Positions 46,734 through 55,471 of a stretch of 64,000 nucleotides of DNA are shown piece by piece. Every line of letters starts with the position of its first letter. The stretch's first letter is position 1. Source of the DNA: Psychrobacter sp. UBA3483 (lineage in GTDB: Bacteria > Pseudomonadota > Gammaproteobacteria > Pseudomonadales > Moraxellaceae). Both the position numbers and the translations under genes were made by a program. Below the pieces are notes generated by a model. The model saw nothing but the letters and a program-made list of their open reading frames with translations, made no database searches and was not told where the DNA came from. The stretch is taken from the NCBI RefSeq assembly GCF_002377905.1, contig NZ_DFQS01000044.1, positions 77,169-141,168 of the forward strand. Direction: 5' to 3'.

Positions 46734-47360
46734 ATGTCTGATTTAGATCTCATCAAAGAAAGTGAAATGGCAGCACGGCGCGTCTATCGTCTTTACTCAC
46801 GTAAGATATTTATCGCACCCAACAACCGCCATTTTCACGAACAACGTATCAATGCTGCCCTACTGTTAAACGAAAAAGAACCACTACAAGGTGCGGTAGC
46901 CGATTTTTTTTATGGCTGCTGGTATGACATTCCCTATGATGTCACCAATATGTTTACCCGCTTGCAAGGGCGCATGCTGCCGCATATCGAGCAAGGCTTT
47001 CGAGATTGTATCGATAAAAAAAGCTATATCCAAAAAAACAGTATGCTGGCAACGCGCTGGAGCGTACTGGTCTCACCATCTTTAAATGAACAGACGCAGC
47101 GCCTGCGTATCAGTAGCGATGACGCCAAAGAAATCGCTAAAGACATCACCAACGATTTGATGCTCGCGCGTGACAATCAAGACTGGGATACCATAGAGCA
47201 AATCGAAAACGAGTTTTTTGCTCATTGTATCGCGCGTCACGACCGTCTGGCATTCTCCTTGGTTTGGTTTCGCTTGGGTAAAAGCGATTGGCAATTCGAT
47301 GCGCGCTGGAATGACTGTCAGCAAAAGCTTGATCAAACTAAAGACACACAAGACGCTTAA
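46734..47360 (+). CDS. Unknown cytoplasmic protein in the Roadblock-PAS cluster
   Basis: 208 residues, soluble, no signal or membrane helix. It has a conserved-looking core with a Trp/Tyr/Cys-rich block (VADFFYGCWYDIPYDV) and a second part starting WSVLVSPSLNEQTQRLRI, and ends in charged residues. About 190 bp separate it from the PhnD-like gene, and 50 bp from the next. I do not recognise the family; position suggests it belongs to the same system. Confidence 0.6.
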   Translation: MSDLDLIKESEMAARRVYRLYSRKIFIAPNNRHFHEQRINAALLLNEKEPLQGAVADFFYGCWYDIPYDVTNMFTRLQGRMLPHIEQGFRDCIDKKSYIQKNSMLATRWSVLVSPSLNEQTQRLRISSDDAKEIAKDITNDLMLARDNQDWDTIEQIENEFFAHCIARHDRLAFSLVWFRLGKSDWQFDARWNDCQQKLDQTKDTQDA

Positions 47361-47410
47361 CGTGCTTATTTTTCATAGCATCATCAACATTCATCTAACG
47401 AGTAGCCGCT

Positions 47411-48025
47411 ATGTCTTCTTATTTAAACGCTGATAAAACCTATCTGACCTTGACCCCAGCTGGCATTTTTGAGGCATTTTCGCAAAGTGAACCAACGCCT
47501 GAGCAGTTATCCTTGCAAGATTTATTGTCGCATAACGAGACGCTGCTGGCAGCCGACTGGCTCGAGCGCTATTCTGATGAATGGTTAGACAGCTTTTTAG
47601 AACATGGCTGGATTGAGAAGCTGTCGTTATTTTTGCCCGCGCCAAATTTGCCGCTTGATCAATTTTTACCGTATGTCGTTTCAAGCTTGTCGGGTAAACG
47701 CCGCGCGGCGATTGGTTCTGATGAAGGATTTTGTCTGGCACGGATTGGCTATAGCCAAGAAGAAGCGGATATGCTTAGTGTGGCGGCGGCGGACTTTTCA
47801 GGCTTTATGCTACGCCAAAAACAACGCGGCTGGGCGGTAGAGAGCCAAGCGATTTCTTTCTTTCAGCAAGTTGATTTGCTGATTCCTGAAACCAGTTTTG
47901 TATTTTTATGGATTGATGGCTCAGGCTACGTGCTTATCATCGATGGCGAACCTTTAACCAACAACCGTGCCTTTGTTGAGTTGGTATGGGCGCTTAAAAC
48001 GTCTGGGCTTAGATTTACTAATTAG
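47411..48025 (+). CDS. Unknown protein with probable divergent Roadblock domain
   Basis: 204 residues. The N-terminal half is acidic and leucine-rich (LLAADWLERYSDEWLDSFLE). The C-terminal half (about residues 98-204) has the order of a Roadblock/LC7 domain: an IGSDEGFCLARIGY strand-turn-strand like the ISNDGLMIASALP of the first gene, a long Ala-rich helix (ADMLSVAAADFSGFMLRQK), then two hydrophobic strands (FVFLWIDGSGYVLIIDGE) and a final helix. The match is by eye and needs profile testing. Followed by a terminator that ends the cluster. Confidence 0.55.
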   Translation: MSSYLNADKTYLTLTPAGIFEAFSQSEPTPEQLSLQDLLSHNETLLAADWLERYSDEWLDSFLEHGWIEKLSLFLPAPNLPLDQFLPYVVSSLSGKRRAAIGSDEGFCLARIGYSQEEADMLSVAAADFSGFMLRQKQRGWAVESQAISFFQQVDLLIPETSFVFLWIDGSGYVLIIDGEPLTNNRAFVELVWALKTSGLRFTN

Positions 48026-48074
48026 ACCGAATATTTAGCAAGCCACACTTAATCAAACCAACTGCTTAGTATAA

Positions 48075-48108
48075 ATGCACCCTTTAACCATAAACGGTGC
48101 ATTTTTTA
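48075..48108 (+). terminator. Terminator of the Roadblock-PAS cluster
   Basis: ATGCACC and GGTGCAT form a 7-bp stem with an inner TTTA/TAAA pairing, followed by six T. Confidence 0.8.
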
Positions 48109-48401
48109 TGTCTGTAACTTAAACTACTGAATCTACTAATAAAAATTACCATTTATAATTTTATCGCGTAATAATAACACCCTTAGAATTAACAATAAAG
48201 GTTTAAACGTTAGATTATACTTATTATAAGCAACTGTTTAGTTTTTTCGTTAAATTTATAGTTTTAATTAAAACCTCCATTGCTAGATTTTCCTCATTTT
48301 CACATTTCCAATGTTTTAAATCATCTTTATTAATAACTACATTCCCCGAACGTGGCAACTTTTGCCAAACCTTGCATTCTTGCTTATTTTTAGGACAGTT
48401 T
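48109..48401. other. Intergenic region before the methyltransferase gene
   Basis: Nearly 300 AT-rich bases. On the minus strand an ORF of 64 codons (start GTG at 48418, stop at 48224) crosses most of it and overlaps the methyltransferase start; I could not support it as a gene. Confidence 0.3.
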
Positions 48402-49061
48402 ATGGCTTCGCTAACCACTGTGCGCTTACGTTATCAAACGATTGAAATTGGCAATACTGACATTCATATCTGCACCCTACGCGACAATCAACAATTTAGT
48501 GACCCCGATAACGAGGCGCTGGACCTTGGTATTTGCTCGGCGTCGTGGCCGATGTTCGGCGTAATTTGGCCGTCAAGCTTGGTGCTGGCCAATCATATGC
48601 TTGATTATGATATTGCAGGCAAGCGTATCTTGGAAGTTGGCTGCGGTATGGCATTATCAAGTCTACTACTGAACCATCGCCATGCCGATATTACAGCGAC
48701 CGATTATCATCCGACGGTTGAGTATTTTTTGGATAGAAATACCACGCTGAATAATAATAAAGAGATTAACTTTGAGCGTTTAGACTGGGCCGAGGACAAT
48801 AGCCACCTTGGCAAGTTTGATATCATCATCGGTAGCGATTTGCTATATGAAGATCAGCATATCGATATCTTAGCGGAGTTTATCGACCGTCATGCGCTCC
48901 CAACTTGTGAGGTTATCGTCGTTGACCCTGGACGTGGGCGCAAAAACAAGCTGACCCATAAGATGGTTGAATTTGGCTTTAGCAGTCAGCACGTGAAACC
49001 TGAGGACACCACTTATCTTGAACTACCTTTTAAAGGCCATATTTTGACCTTTTCGCGTTAA
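48402..49061 (+). CDS. SAM-dependent methyltransferase (class I, METTL/NNMT-like)
   Basis: 219-residue Rossmann methyltransferase with SAM motif I ILEVGCGMALSSLLL (about 78-92), acidic loop ITATDYHPTV and motif IV-like FDIIIGSDLLYE. The upstream FGVIWPSSLVLANHM block (W-S---LA) is typical of the Methyltransf_16 group of protein lysine and nicotinamide-type enzymes. The substrate is unknown. ATG follows TAGGAC. A terminator follows. Confidence 0.85.
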   Translation: MASLTTVRLRYQTIEIGNTDIHICTLRDNQQFSDPDNEALDLGICSASWPMFGVIWPSSLVLANHMLDYDIAGKRILEVGCGMALSSLLLNHRHADITATDYHPTVEYFLDRNTTLNNNKEINFERLDWAEDNSHLGKFDIIIGSDLLYEDQHIDILAEFIDRHALPTCEVIVVDPGRGRKNKLTHKMVEFGFSSQHVKPEDTTYLELPFKGHILTFSR

Positions 49062-49090
49062 TATTTAAAACAATCAAAACTTCTAGAATA

Positions 49091-49120
49091 AAAAAGACGC
49101 CATTTTACGGCGTCTTTTTT
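49091..49120. terminator. Bidirectional terminator
   Basis: AAAAAGACGCC and GGCGTCTTTTTT form an 11-bp stem with T-runs in both directions, between convergent methyltransferase and HdeD-like genes. Confidence 0.88.
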
Positions 49121-49171
49121 ATGCATTTTATAGGGTAATTTATTGCTAGTGGCTTTTATAATTTTATGTAT

Positions 49172-49693
49172 TTATAAGCGTCGAACCAAAGATGATTGCA
49201 CACGTGAATACATGATTAATGAGATACCATTAGATATCAGCTCAACGGCCAATAGGACGCCAAGAATATAAGTCGCTGACTGCGGATAGCTGGTGAATAT
49301 CATGATAGCCAACGCAATCGAGATAAGCCCTGAGATTAATATTGGCACAAAAGCCACGGTTCGGCGTAGACCAAAAGCAACAATTACTCTGACAATACCC
49401 GTTGCCATAAATAAAATCGCAATCACCATGGTTAGGGTCAAAATACCTTGTAGCGGGTTTTGTAGTAGCTCAATACCAATAAATATGCCAAGTACACCGC
49501 CAATGGCCGCCAACACTTTACCCGTCGTGGTATAAGCACGGAACAGGGCAATAAACTGTAAGATACCGACAAGAAGAAATACAAATCCAGCCAGCTGTTC
49601 AACGGCAAAACTGGCGCTAAGCGGATTAAAAAAAGCAAAGATACCACCAAGAATACTGATAATACCAACGACTAGCCACAGTGTACGACTCAT
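49172..49693 (-). CDS. HdeD-family membrane protein (DUF308)
   Basis: 173 residues with six transmembrane helices in three pairs, as in HdeD and other DUF308 proteins: LWLVVGIISILGGIFAFFNP, then QLAGFVFLLVGILQFIALF, VLAAIGGVLGIFIGIELLQN and so on. Known members relate to acid resistance, but many are uncharacterised. Start follows AAGGGGATC. Stands alone. Confidence 0.85.
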   Translation of the reverse strand: MSRTLWLVVGIISILGGIFAFFNPLSASFAVEQLAGFVFLLVGILQFIALFRAYTTTGKVLAAIGGVLGIFIGIELLQNPLQGILTLTMVIAILFMATGIVRVIVAFGLRRTVAFVPILISGLISIALAIMIFTSYPQSATYILGVLLAVELISNGISLIMYSRVQSSLVRRL

Positions 49694-49880
49694 AAGATCC
49701 CCTTACTTTATATTTATAATGCGCAAATGATATCGCAGGTTATTGGCAGCCTTGTATGACGGTAGTAATGTATTCAGGTAATCCTGTTACCATCAGAGCT
49801 TGGGCGTCGTATTATGCTTATAACCCTGCTAACGGTTTAGGCGTAATACACCTATCATCCAAACGATTCTTGGCGTCAAA

Positions 49881-50654
49881 TTATTTATCAACCCAGCCAT
49901 GCTGTCTGGCATAGGCAAGTTGCTCGGGCGTATCGATATCATAGCTCAGCTGTTTATTGAAGACTGTACTGATTTCACTGGGCGAGAGCGCTCTGATTAA
50001 ATAACGTAGGCCTTTGTCTCCACTTATATGAAGCTGCCATTGTTTAAGTAGCTGATAATCGATAACTAACGGTAGACCAACGATGGGATTTTTCGTTTCA
50101 TTTTTGACCTCGGCTTTACGCTCGATATGCCCATTTTTTGATAACATATCGAAAATCTGCCAATGCTCATAACCACTGGCAACCACTAAATGCTTACCGG
50201 CTAGCAATTCATTAACATGTTCAATGTCCAATAAAACTTGGTCAACCCCCATAATTAACACTCGCTCAACCACTTCATGATTAAAAGCTTTATCATTAAC
50301 AAACTGAGTTAAGGCTTCAATAGCAGTATAAAGACTATGTCCCATACCAGTTTCGGGCGTTTGGTTAATGACAGTCTTGATATGTAAATGGGTGTCGCTT
50401 AGTTTTGCTACCTCACTAGCTATCGATGCCTCATTTTTAGGAATAACGACGATAATAACTTGCGGATTTGTGCTTGCTGCCAGTCTTATCATATGGCTAA
50501 TTAACGGAACGCCATTTTTATAAAGCAGCTGTTTAGCCTCTCCAAGACGACGACTGAGGCCGCTGGCTAGAAGAATAATGGTATGGCTTGATTGCTGGCT
50601 AGAATTTTGATTTGGTAATGCCGCGCTATTTGACGTTAAGTCACTTTTCTTCAT
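49881..50654 (-). CDS. MobA/MocA-type molybdenum cofactor nucleotidyltransferase
   Basis: 257 residues. N-terminal NTP-transferase motif ILLASGLSRRLGEAKQLLYK (GxxxRxGxxK), later VINQTPETGMGHSLYTAIEA and LIMGVDQVLL. MocA proteins add CMP to molybdopterin for xanthine-oxidase-family enzymes, which fits the neighbouring XdhC and molybdoenzyme genes. About 25 polar residues precede the fold. The start overlaps the xdhC-like stop by 4 nt (ATGA), indicating translational coupling. Confidence 0.85.
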   Translation of the reverse strand: MKKSDLTSNSAALPNQNSSQQSSHTIILLASGLSRRLGEAKQLLYKNGVPLISHMIRLAASTNPQVIIVVIPKNEASIASEVAKLSDTHLHIKTVINQTPETGMGHSLYTAIEALTQFVNDKAFNHEVVERVLIMGVDQVLLDIEHVNELLAGKHLVVASGYEHWQIFDMLSKNGHIERKAEVKNETKNPIVGLPLVIDYQLLKQWQLHISGDKGLRYLIRALSPSEISTVFNKQLSYDIDTPEQLAYARQHGWVDK

Positions 50655-51901
50655 ACACCGCTCAATATTTCAGATATGGTTCTATTATTATCTAAAAAAT
50701 CATTAGCAGGATTTTGCTCGTGCATGACAGCGCTTATTTGTGCCATGATGCCAAGTGCTAAAGCTTCAGGGCCATCACCGCCTAGTTTATAACCAATCGG
50801 ATAATGGAGTTTTTTCACGCCCTCACTTAAACTTGCCGGATTGTCTTTGACAGCACGAATCTCATTAACTAAGCGCTCGGTTCGGTAACTTGGGCCTAAT
50901 TGCCCAAGATATTTATAATGAGTCGGATGCGCAAGCAATAACGAAAGACGGGCACGATCTTGGGTCAAACTGTGCGACATCAACGCGACCGCCGCATGAC
51001 GACTGAGCTTCAGCAGTTTCTCATTATCGTCCAATGCGACTGGCATCACCATATCCGCTTCGGGAAAACGCATCCGCGTGGCATACTGGGCACGGCTATC
51101 GATAACGCTGACGTGCCAATCTTGTAATTTTGCCATGGTCACAAGCGGCATCACATCATTCCCTGCCCCGCAAACAAGCAAACGGTGCTGTGGTTGTAGA
51201 CGCTGGATAAGCCATTCTGTGGTGATATCACCGTTTTTTAAGACAACGTATTCGGTATTTTTGTTAGAAACTACATGCGTTGACAGAGTTTTAACTAACC
51301 CTTCAATCTCATGAGTAAAAATATTCGCTTGCTCAATGAACGCTTGATTACCCATACGAGCACCGCTGACGAAAGTTATTTTTCCGTTGGCAATATAGTC
51401 TTTTAGATCTAGCCGAAGCCCAATGGGTAAATAGTATTGATCATTTGCGTGAATTAACGTCGCTATCGTTGTAGGATTTTGGCTACGACGAACATGATTA
51501 ATAACTTCTAAAAACTGCTTTGCGGCTGTCAAACGCTCAAACAGTACATGAACCTTGCCATTACAGCCCAAACCGAAATGCAGCTCATTTTCTAAATCGC
51601 CATTTCCATTGCCATTACTTTCACTATCATCATCTGCCTCGTCACTCTCATCACTACCCGTTTGATAAACCTGCACGTTTGCGCCATGACGCGTCAACCA
51701 AAAAGCACGTTTGATGATATGTGGTTCTAGGCAACCACCGCTAATCATCCCAACCGAGCGTCCATCAGCGCAGATAAGCATCATTGCCCCAGCACGCCGA
51801 TATGCCGAGCCTTCGGTATGTACTACCGTTGCTAACACCGCATCGATGTTTTGCTGCTGCGCCTCGCCTGCGAGCTTTAGAATATCAGCGACCTGATTCA
51901 T
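50651..51901 (-). CDS. XdhC/CoxI-family molybdenum cofactor maturation protein
   Basis: 416 residues. N-terminal XdhC_CoxI domain with ATVVHTEGSAYRRAGAMMLI and MISGGCLEPHI, a C-terminal Rossmann domain with LLVCGAGNDVMPLVTMAK, and a late GLKLGGDGPEALALGIMAQI-type block. It has an unusual acidic Ser/Asp/Glu/Asn-rich insert of about 25 residues (near 85-110) inside the first domain. XdhC/PaoD proteins bind molybdopterin, help sulfuration, and hand it to the enzyme. A terminator lies between it and the upstream molybdoenzyme genes. Confidence 0.88.
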   Translation of the reverse strand: MNQVADILKLAGEAQQQNIDAVLATVVHTEGSAYRRAGAMMLICADGRSVGMISGGCLEPHIIKRAFWLTRHGANVQVYQTGSDESDEADDDSESNGNGNGDLENELHFGLGCNGKVHVLFERLTAAKQFLEVINHVRRSQNPTTIATLIHANDQYYLPIGLRLDLKDYIANGKITFVSGARMGNQAFIEQANIFTHEIEGLVKTLSTHVVSNKNTEYVVLKNGDITTEWLIQRLQPQHRLLVCGAGNDVMPLVTMAKLQDWHVSVIDSRAQYATRMRFPEADMVMPVALDDNEKLLKLSRHAAVALMSHSLTQDRARLSLLLAHPTHYKYLGQLGPSYRTERLVNEIRAVKDNPASLSEGVKKLHYPIGYKLGGDGPEALALGIMAQISAVMHEQNPANDFLDNNRTISEILSGV

Positions 51902-51970
51902 AGTGCCTCTTATCTCTATTTATTTTTATTTTAGTTGCAGTTTTAATGATTAAAATTGCATTGCGCCTTA

Positions 51971-52002
51971 TAAAAACCCGCTAGTGATGGCCGCTAGCGG
52001 GT
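51971..52002 (-). terminator. Terminator after the molybdoenzyme large-subunit gene
   Basis: ACCCGCTAG and CTAGCGGGT form a 9-bp stem; on the minus strand TTTTTATAAGG follows. It would separate the three subunit genes from the maturation genes, or allow partial read-through. Confidence 0.8.
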
Positions 52003-52055
52003 GTCTTATATCAATCATCAGTTAGCCATTCTTTCATATCGATTATTAACAATAG

Positions 52056-54476
52056 CTATTCTGGCAACTCATGAAGCAGCTTATCAAGGGTGATTGGGAA
52101 ATCGTAAACGCGCACACCGACCGCATTATAAATAGCATTAGCAATAGCCGCCGCTGCTCCAGAAATCGCGGTTTCGCCGATCCCTTTGATATGCATAGGA
52201 TTGGTATAAGGGTCGTCTTCTTCGACCAATATCACTTCTAGTTGCGGCACATCGGCATTGACAGGTACATGGTATTCAGCAAGGTCATGATTGCATAGGC
52301 GACCATCGCGCTTATCATGGATGACTTCCTCCATGAGCGCCGAGCCAATCCCAAACACCATACCGCCGTAGCACTGTGAAGTAGCGGTTTTATGATTTAA
52401 AATCCGACCAGCAGCAAAAGCACCTACCATGCGCTTGAGACGTATCTCGCCAGTCACTCTATGGACGGCGACTTCTGCGAAATTGACACCAAACGACGCT
52501 TGGCGATGGCTTTTGGCATTTTTACCCGGCTTGATTTGACCTTTAGCGCTCATTTTTTGCTCATCGCATTCAGCAATAATATCTGCCAATGCATAAGACT
52601 GAGAATTGCTAAAATCGTATTTTTCGGTAGCAGACTCTGATAATGCTAGACCTGTTTTCTCAGCGACTGTATCTTTTAAGTCTAGCGCTTTGTCTTTAAG
52701 CGCTTCGACCGCTGCTTCTGTAACGCTAGGGTTATGCTCGCCTGCTTGTTTGATCTGACCTTTATCAAGCTGAATGGTATCTGGATAAAGCCCGACTTTT
52801 TCTGCCAACATATCGCGCAGCTGCTCACAGGCAAGATAGATACCACTACCTGCACTTGCCGCACCCCAACTACCACCCGAGCCTGAGGCTGATGGCAGCT
52901 CACTATCACCGAGCTTCATCTCGATATGGTCTATCGGCAAGCCTAGTAAATCAGCGGCAACCTGGGAAAAAACCGTATAAGAGCCTGTGCCGATATCGGT
53001 CATGTCAGTTTCGATAATGGCTTTAACGCCAAGGGCTTTTGAATCGTCAACTTGCAGTGTCGCCCGCGCCTCTGACAGTTTTAACTGATTACCACGAGCG
53101 GAGGCCGCCATTCCCGTACCAATCCACCAATCACCCTCTAACTGACTGGCAGGCTTGGGATTGCGCTGCTCCCAACCGAACTGCGCCGCCCCTTGCTCCA
53201 TACAAGCAAGTAGCTGCCGCGTCGAAAACGGAATGTCTTGGCTTGGGTCTTGCTCAGGCTCGTTACGGCGGCGCAGCTCAAGCGGATCAATATTTAACTG
53301 CGTGGCCAATTCATCCATCGCACATTCAACCGCAATCATACCGACCGCTTCACCGGGCGCGCGCATGGAGCCCGACAGCACGTAATTCATATCTACTTGC
53401 TTATAATTCACGCGGCGATTTTCACCGCGGTATAAATATTTGGTCGACAGCGCCGTCGGCTCAAAAAATGCCTCACACGGTAAATTACTGCCAACGGTAT
53501 CGTGAATAAAGGTGTTGATAATGCCGTCTTTATCGCAGCCAATAGCGATACGTTGGCGAGTGTTTGAGCGTCTAACGGTTGCTTCCATCACTTGCGGACG
53601 CGTCATACTGATCAGCACAGGACGACCAAGCTCTTTTGCCGCAATCGCTGCTGCAATCGACTCAGGCGCGATACCCAATTTACTACCGAAACCACCACCA
53701 ACAAAATAAGAGATTAATTGCACCTGATCCTTTTTTAGATCTAAAGCATCCATCACTTGCTGCTTGCAAGAGGCAATCATTTGGTTTGAGGTATACATGA
53801 TGAGCTTATCGTCTTCCCAATAAGCCAGCGTCGCATGCGGCTCCATCGGCGAGTTGCTTTGACTTGGCGTATGGTAAAAGCGATCGAGAGTAATTTCCGC
53901 TTGCGCCAAACCTTTTTCAGGGTCGCCTGTAACAGAATTTTTATCTGGGCCCTTTTGCTCATTGACATCATGAGCACTTGGCAGCTCTTGGGTAAAGTTT
54001 AATGCCGCTTGTTCGGTCTCATCTTTATAAGTGACTTTAAGGGCATTAGCGCCTTCGGTCGCCGCTTCAAAAGTCTCAGCAACCACTACCGCTATCGGCT
54101 GCCCGTGATAATAAATCTCACTGGCGCCTTGGATTGGTGCTTCGGTCTCACCGCCTTGCTGTGAGTTTCGCAAAAAATGCTTAGGATCGGTTACGACTTT
54201 GATGATGCCAGGAATATCCTCTAAAGCACTGCTATCGATATTTTCCACTTGTCCTTTGGCTATTTTCGCGCCAACTAAAACGCCGTAAACTTGATTTTCT
54301 CGATAAAACTCTGCTGAATAAGGCGCTTTTCCGCTGACCTTTAACGAGCCATCAACACGGTTGATCGGTTTGCCGACCAACTTGCTTGCCGTTTTGTCAA
54401 AAAGCGAATCGACAGGCTCATTCATCATCATTTTTTTGGTAGGTTCTGATGGCAATACTGAGTCCAATAATGACAT
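52056..54476 (-). CDS. Molybdopterin-binding subunit of a xanthine-oxidase-family enzyme (PaoC-like)
   Basis: 806 residues. Ald_Xan_dh domain from about residue 40 (GSLKVSGKAPYSAEFYRENQ-type), then MoCo domains with GGGFGSKLG, SGSMRAPGEAVGM and SGSGGSWGAASAGSG, and the catalytic Glu in GIGETAISGAAAAIANAI near the end. It resembles PaoC (YagR), an aldehyde-oxidising enzyme, as much as xanthine dehydrogenase. A lysine/glutamate-rich insert of about 40 residues (KDKALDLKDTVAEKTG) lies near residue 605, so the protein is longer than PaoC. ATG is 2 nt after the FAD subunit stop. Confidence 0.85.
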   Translation of the reverse strand: MSLLDSVLPSEPTKKMMMNEPVDSLFDKTASKLVGKPINRVDGSLKVSGKAPYSAEFYRENQVYGVLVGAKIAKGQVENIDSSALEDIPGIIKVVTDPKHFLRNSQQGGETEAPIQGASEIYYHGQPIAVVVAETFEAATEGANALKVTYKDETEQAALNFTQELPSAHDVNEQKGPDKNSVTGDPEKGLAQAEITLDRFYHTPSQSNSPMEPHATLAYWEDDKLIMYTSNQMIASCKQQVMDALDLKKDQVQLISYFVGGGFGSKLGIAPESIAAAIAAKELGRPVLISMTRPQVMEATVRRSNTRQRIAIGCDKDGIINTFIHDTVGSNLPCEAFFEPTALSTKYLYRGENRRVNYKQVDMNYVLSGSMRAPGEAVGMIAVECAMDELATQLNIDPLELRRRNEPEQDPSQDIPFSTRQLLACMEQGAAQFGWEQRNPKPASQLEGDWWIGTGMAASARGNQLKLSEARATLQVDDSKALGVKAIIETDMTDIGTGSYTVFSQVAADLLGLPIDHIEMKLGDSELPSASGSGGSWGAASAGSGIYLACEQLRDMLAEKVGLYPDTIQLDKGQIKQAGEHNPSVTEAAVEALKDKALDLKDTVAEKTGLALSESATEKYDFSNSQSYALADIIAECDEQKMSAKGQIKPGKNAKSHRQASFGVNFAEVAVHRVTGEIRLKRMVGAFAAGRILNHKTATSQCYGGMVFGIGSALMEEVIHDKRDGRLCNHDLAEYHVPVNADVPQLEVILVEEDDPYTNPMHIKGIGETAISGAAAAIANAIYNAVGVRVYDFPITLDKLLHELPE

Positions 54477-54478
54477 GA

Positions 54479-55471
54479 TTATGCTCCCTCGCCCGCTAAG
54501 GCGCGCTGAATAACTTGTTTAAGTAGGCGACGCGTCAGTGGAATTTTAAAATCGTTTTGACCGTGACCTTTGGCCTCTTTTAATAATAAGTCGGCGGCTT
54601 GTGCGATCGTAGCGTCATCACCCGCCGTGTCCGTTAATAATGCTTCAACGTCTTCATTACGCCACGGCATCACCCCAATACCACCAAAAGCCAAACGTAC
54701 GGTCGCCAAGTTACCGTCGTCATCAACCTCTATGACAGACGCACAAGACACTAAGGCAAAGGCGTAAGAAGCACGGTCACGGACTTTGTCATAGGTATGC
54801 ATGCCTTTGATAGGCGGTGGTAAAACGACATGAGTGATAAGCTCGCCACTCTCCAAGACATTCTCGATATGCGGCGTGTCTTTTGGCAAACAATAAAAGT
54901 CTTTAATTGGAATACAACGGGTAGAACCATCTGCTTTCACCGTTTCAATAACAGCATCAAGCAACCGCATTGCCACCGCCATATCAGAGGGATGTTGGGC
55001 AATACAAGCATCACTTGTACCTAAAACAGCAAGGGTACGGTTCTCGCCATTAATCGCTGGACAGCCACTGCCGGGCTCGCGTTTATTACATGAGCTGTCA
55101 GTCTGATAAAAATAATAACAACGCGTACGCTGTAAAAAATTACCGCCAGTCGTGGCTTTGTTACGCAGTTGACCCGTCGCGCCCGCTAATATGGCGCGCG
55201 ATAATACGGGATAATTGGCAATGACCTCCGGATGCGCTGCCAAATCACTATTGGTGACCAGCGTACCGATACGTAATCCGCCATCAGCGGTGGTTTCGAT
55301 TTGCTCAAGCTCAAGACGGGTGATATCGACCAATTTGGTTGGTGTTTCAATCTCAAACTTCATTAAATCTAAGAGATTGGTGCCACCGCCGATAAATGAT
55401 GCATCTTTTGGGCCGGCAGCAGTCGCCGCTTGTTTAGGCGCCTCGGCACGGACATAGTCAAAGCGTTTCAT
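54479..55471 (-). CDS. FAD- and [4Fe-4S]-binding subunit (PaoB-like)
   Basis: 330 residues. FAD-binding motifs FIGGGTNLLDLMK and ATGQLRNKATTGGNFLQRTR, followed by the cysteine-rich stretch RCYYFYQTDSSCNKREPGSG-C, which in PaoB (YagS) binds an extra [4Fe-4S] cluster. C-terminal CO-dehydrogenase flavoprotein domain. Its ATG overlaps the stop of the [2Fe-2S] subunit gene by 4 nt. The extra cluster is rare in classical xanthine dehydrogenases and points to the PaoABC group. Confidence 0.88.
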   Translation of the reverse strand: MKRFDYVRAEAPKQAATAAGPKDASFIGGGTNLLDLMKFEIETPTKLVDITRLELEQIETTADGGLRIGTLVTNSDLAAHPEVIANYPVLSRAILAGATGQLRNKATTGGNFLQRTRCYYFYQTDSSCNKREPGSGCPAINGENRTLAVLGTSDACIAQHPSDMAVAMRLLDAVIETVKADGSTRCIPIKDFYCLPKDTPHIENVLESGELITHVVLPPPIKGMHTYDKVRDRASYAFALVSCASVIEVDDDGNLATVRLAFGGIGVMPWRNEDVEALLTDTAGDDATIAQAADLLLKEAKGHGQNDFKIPLTRRLLKQVIQRALAGEGA

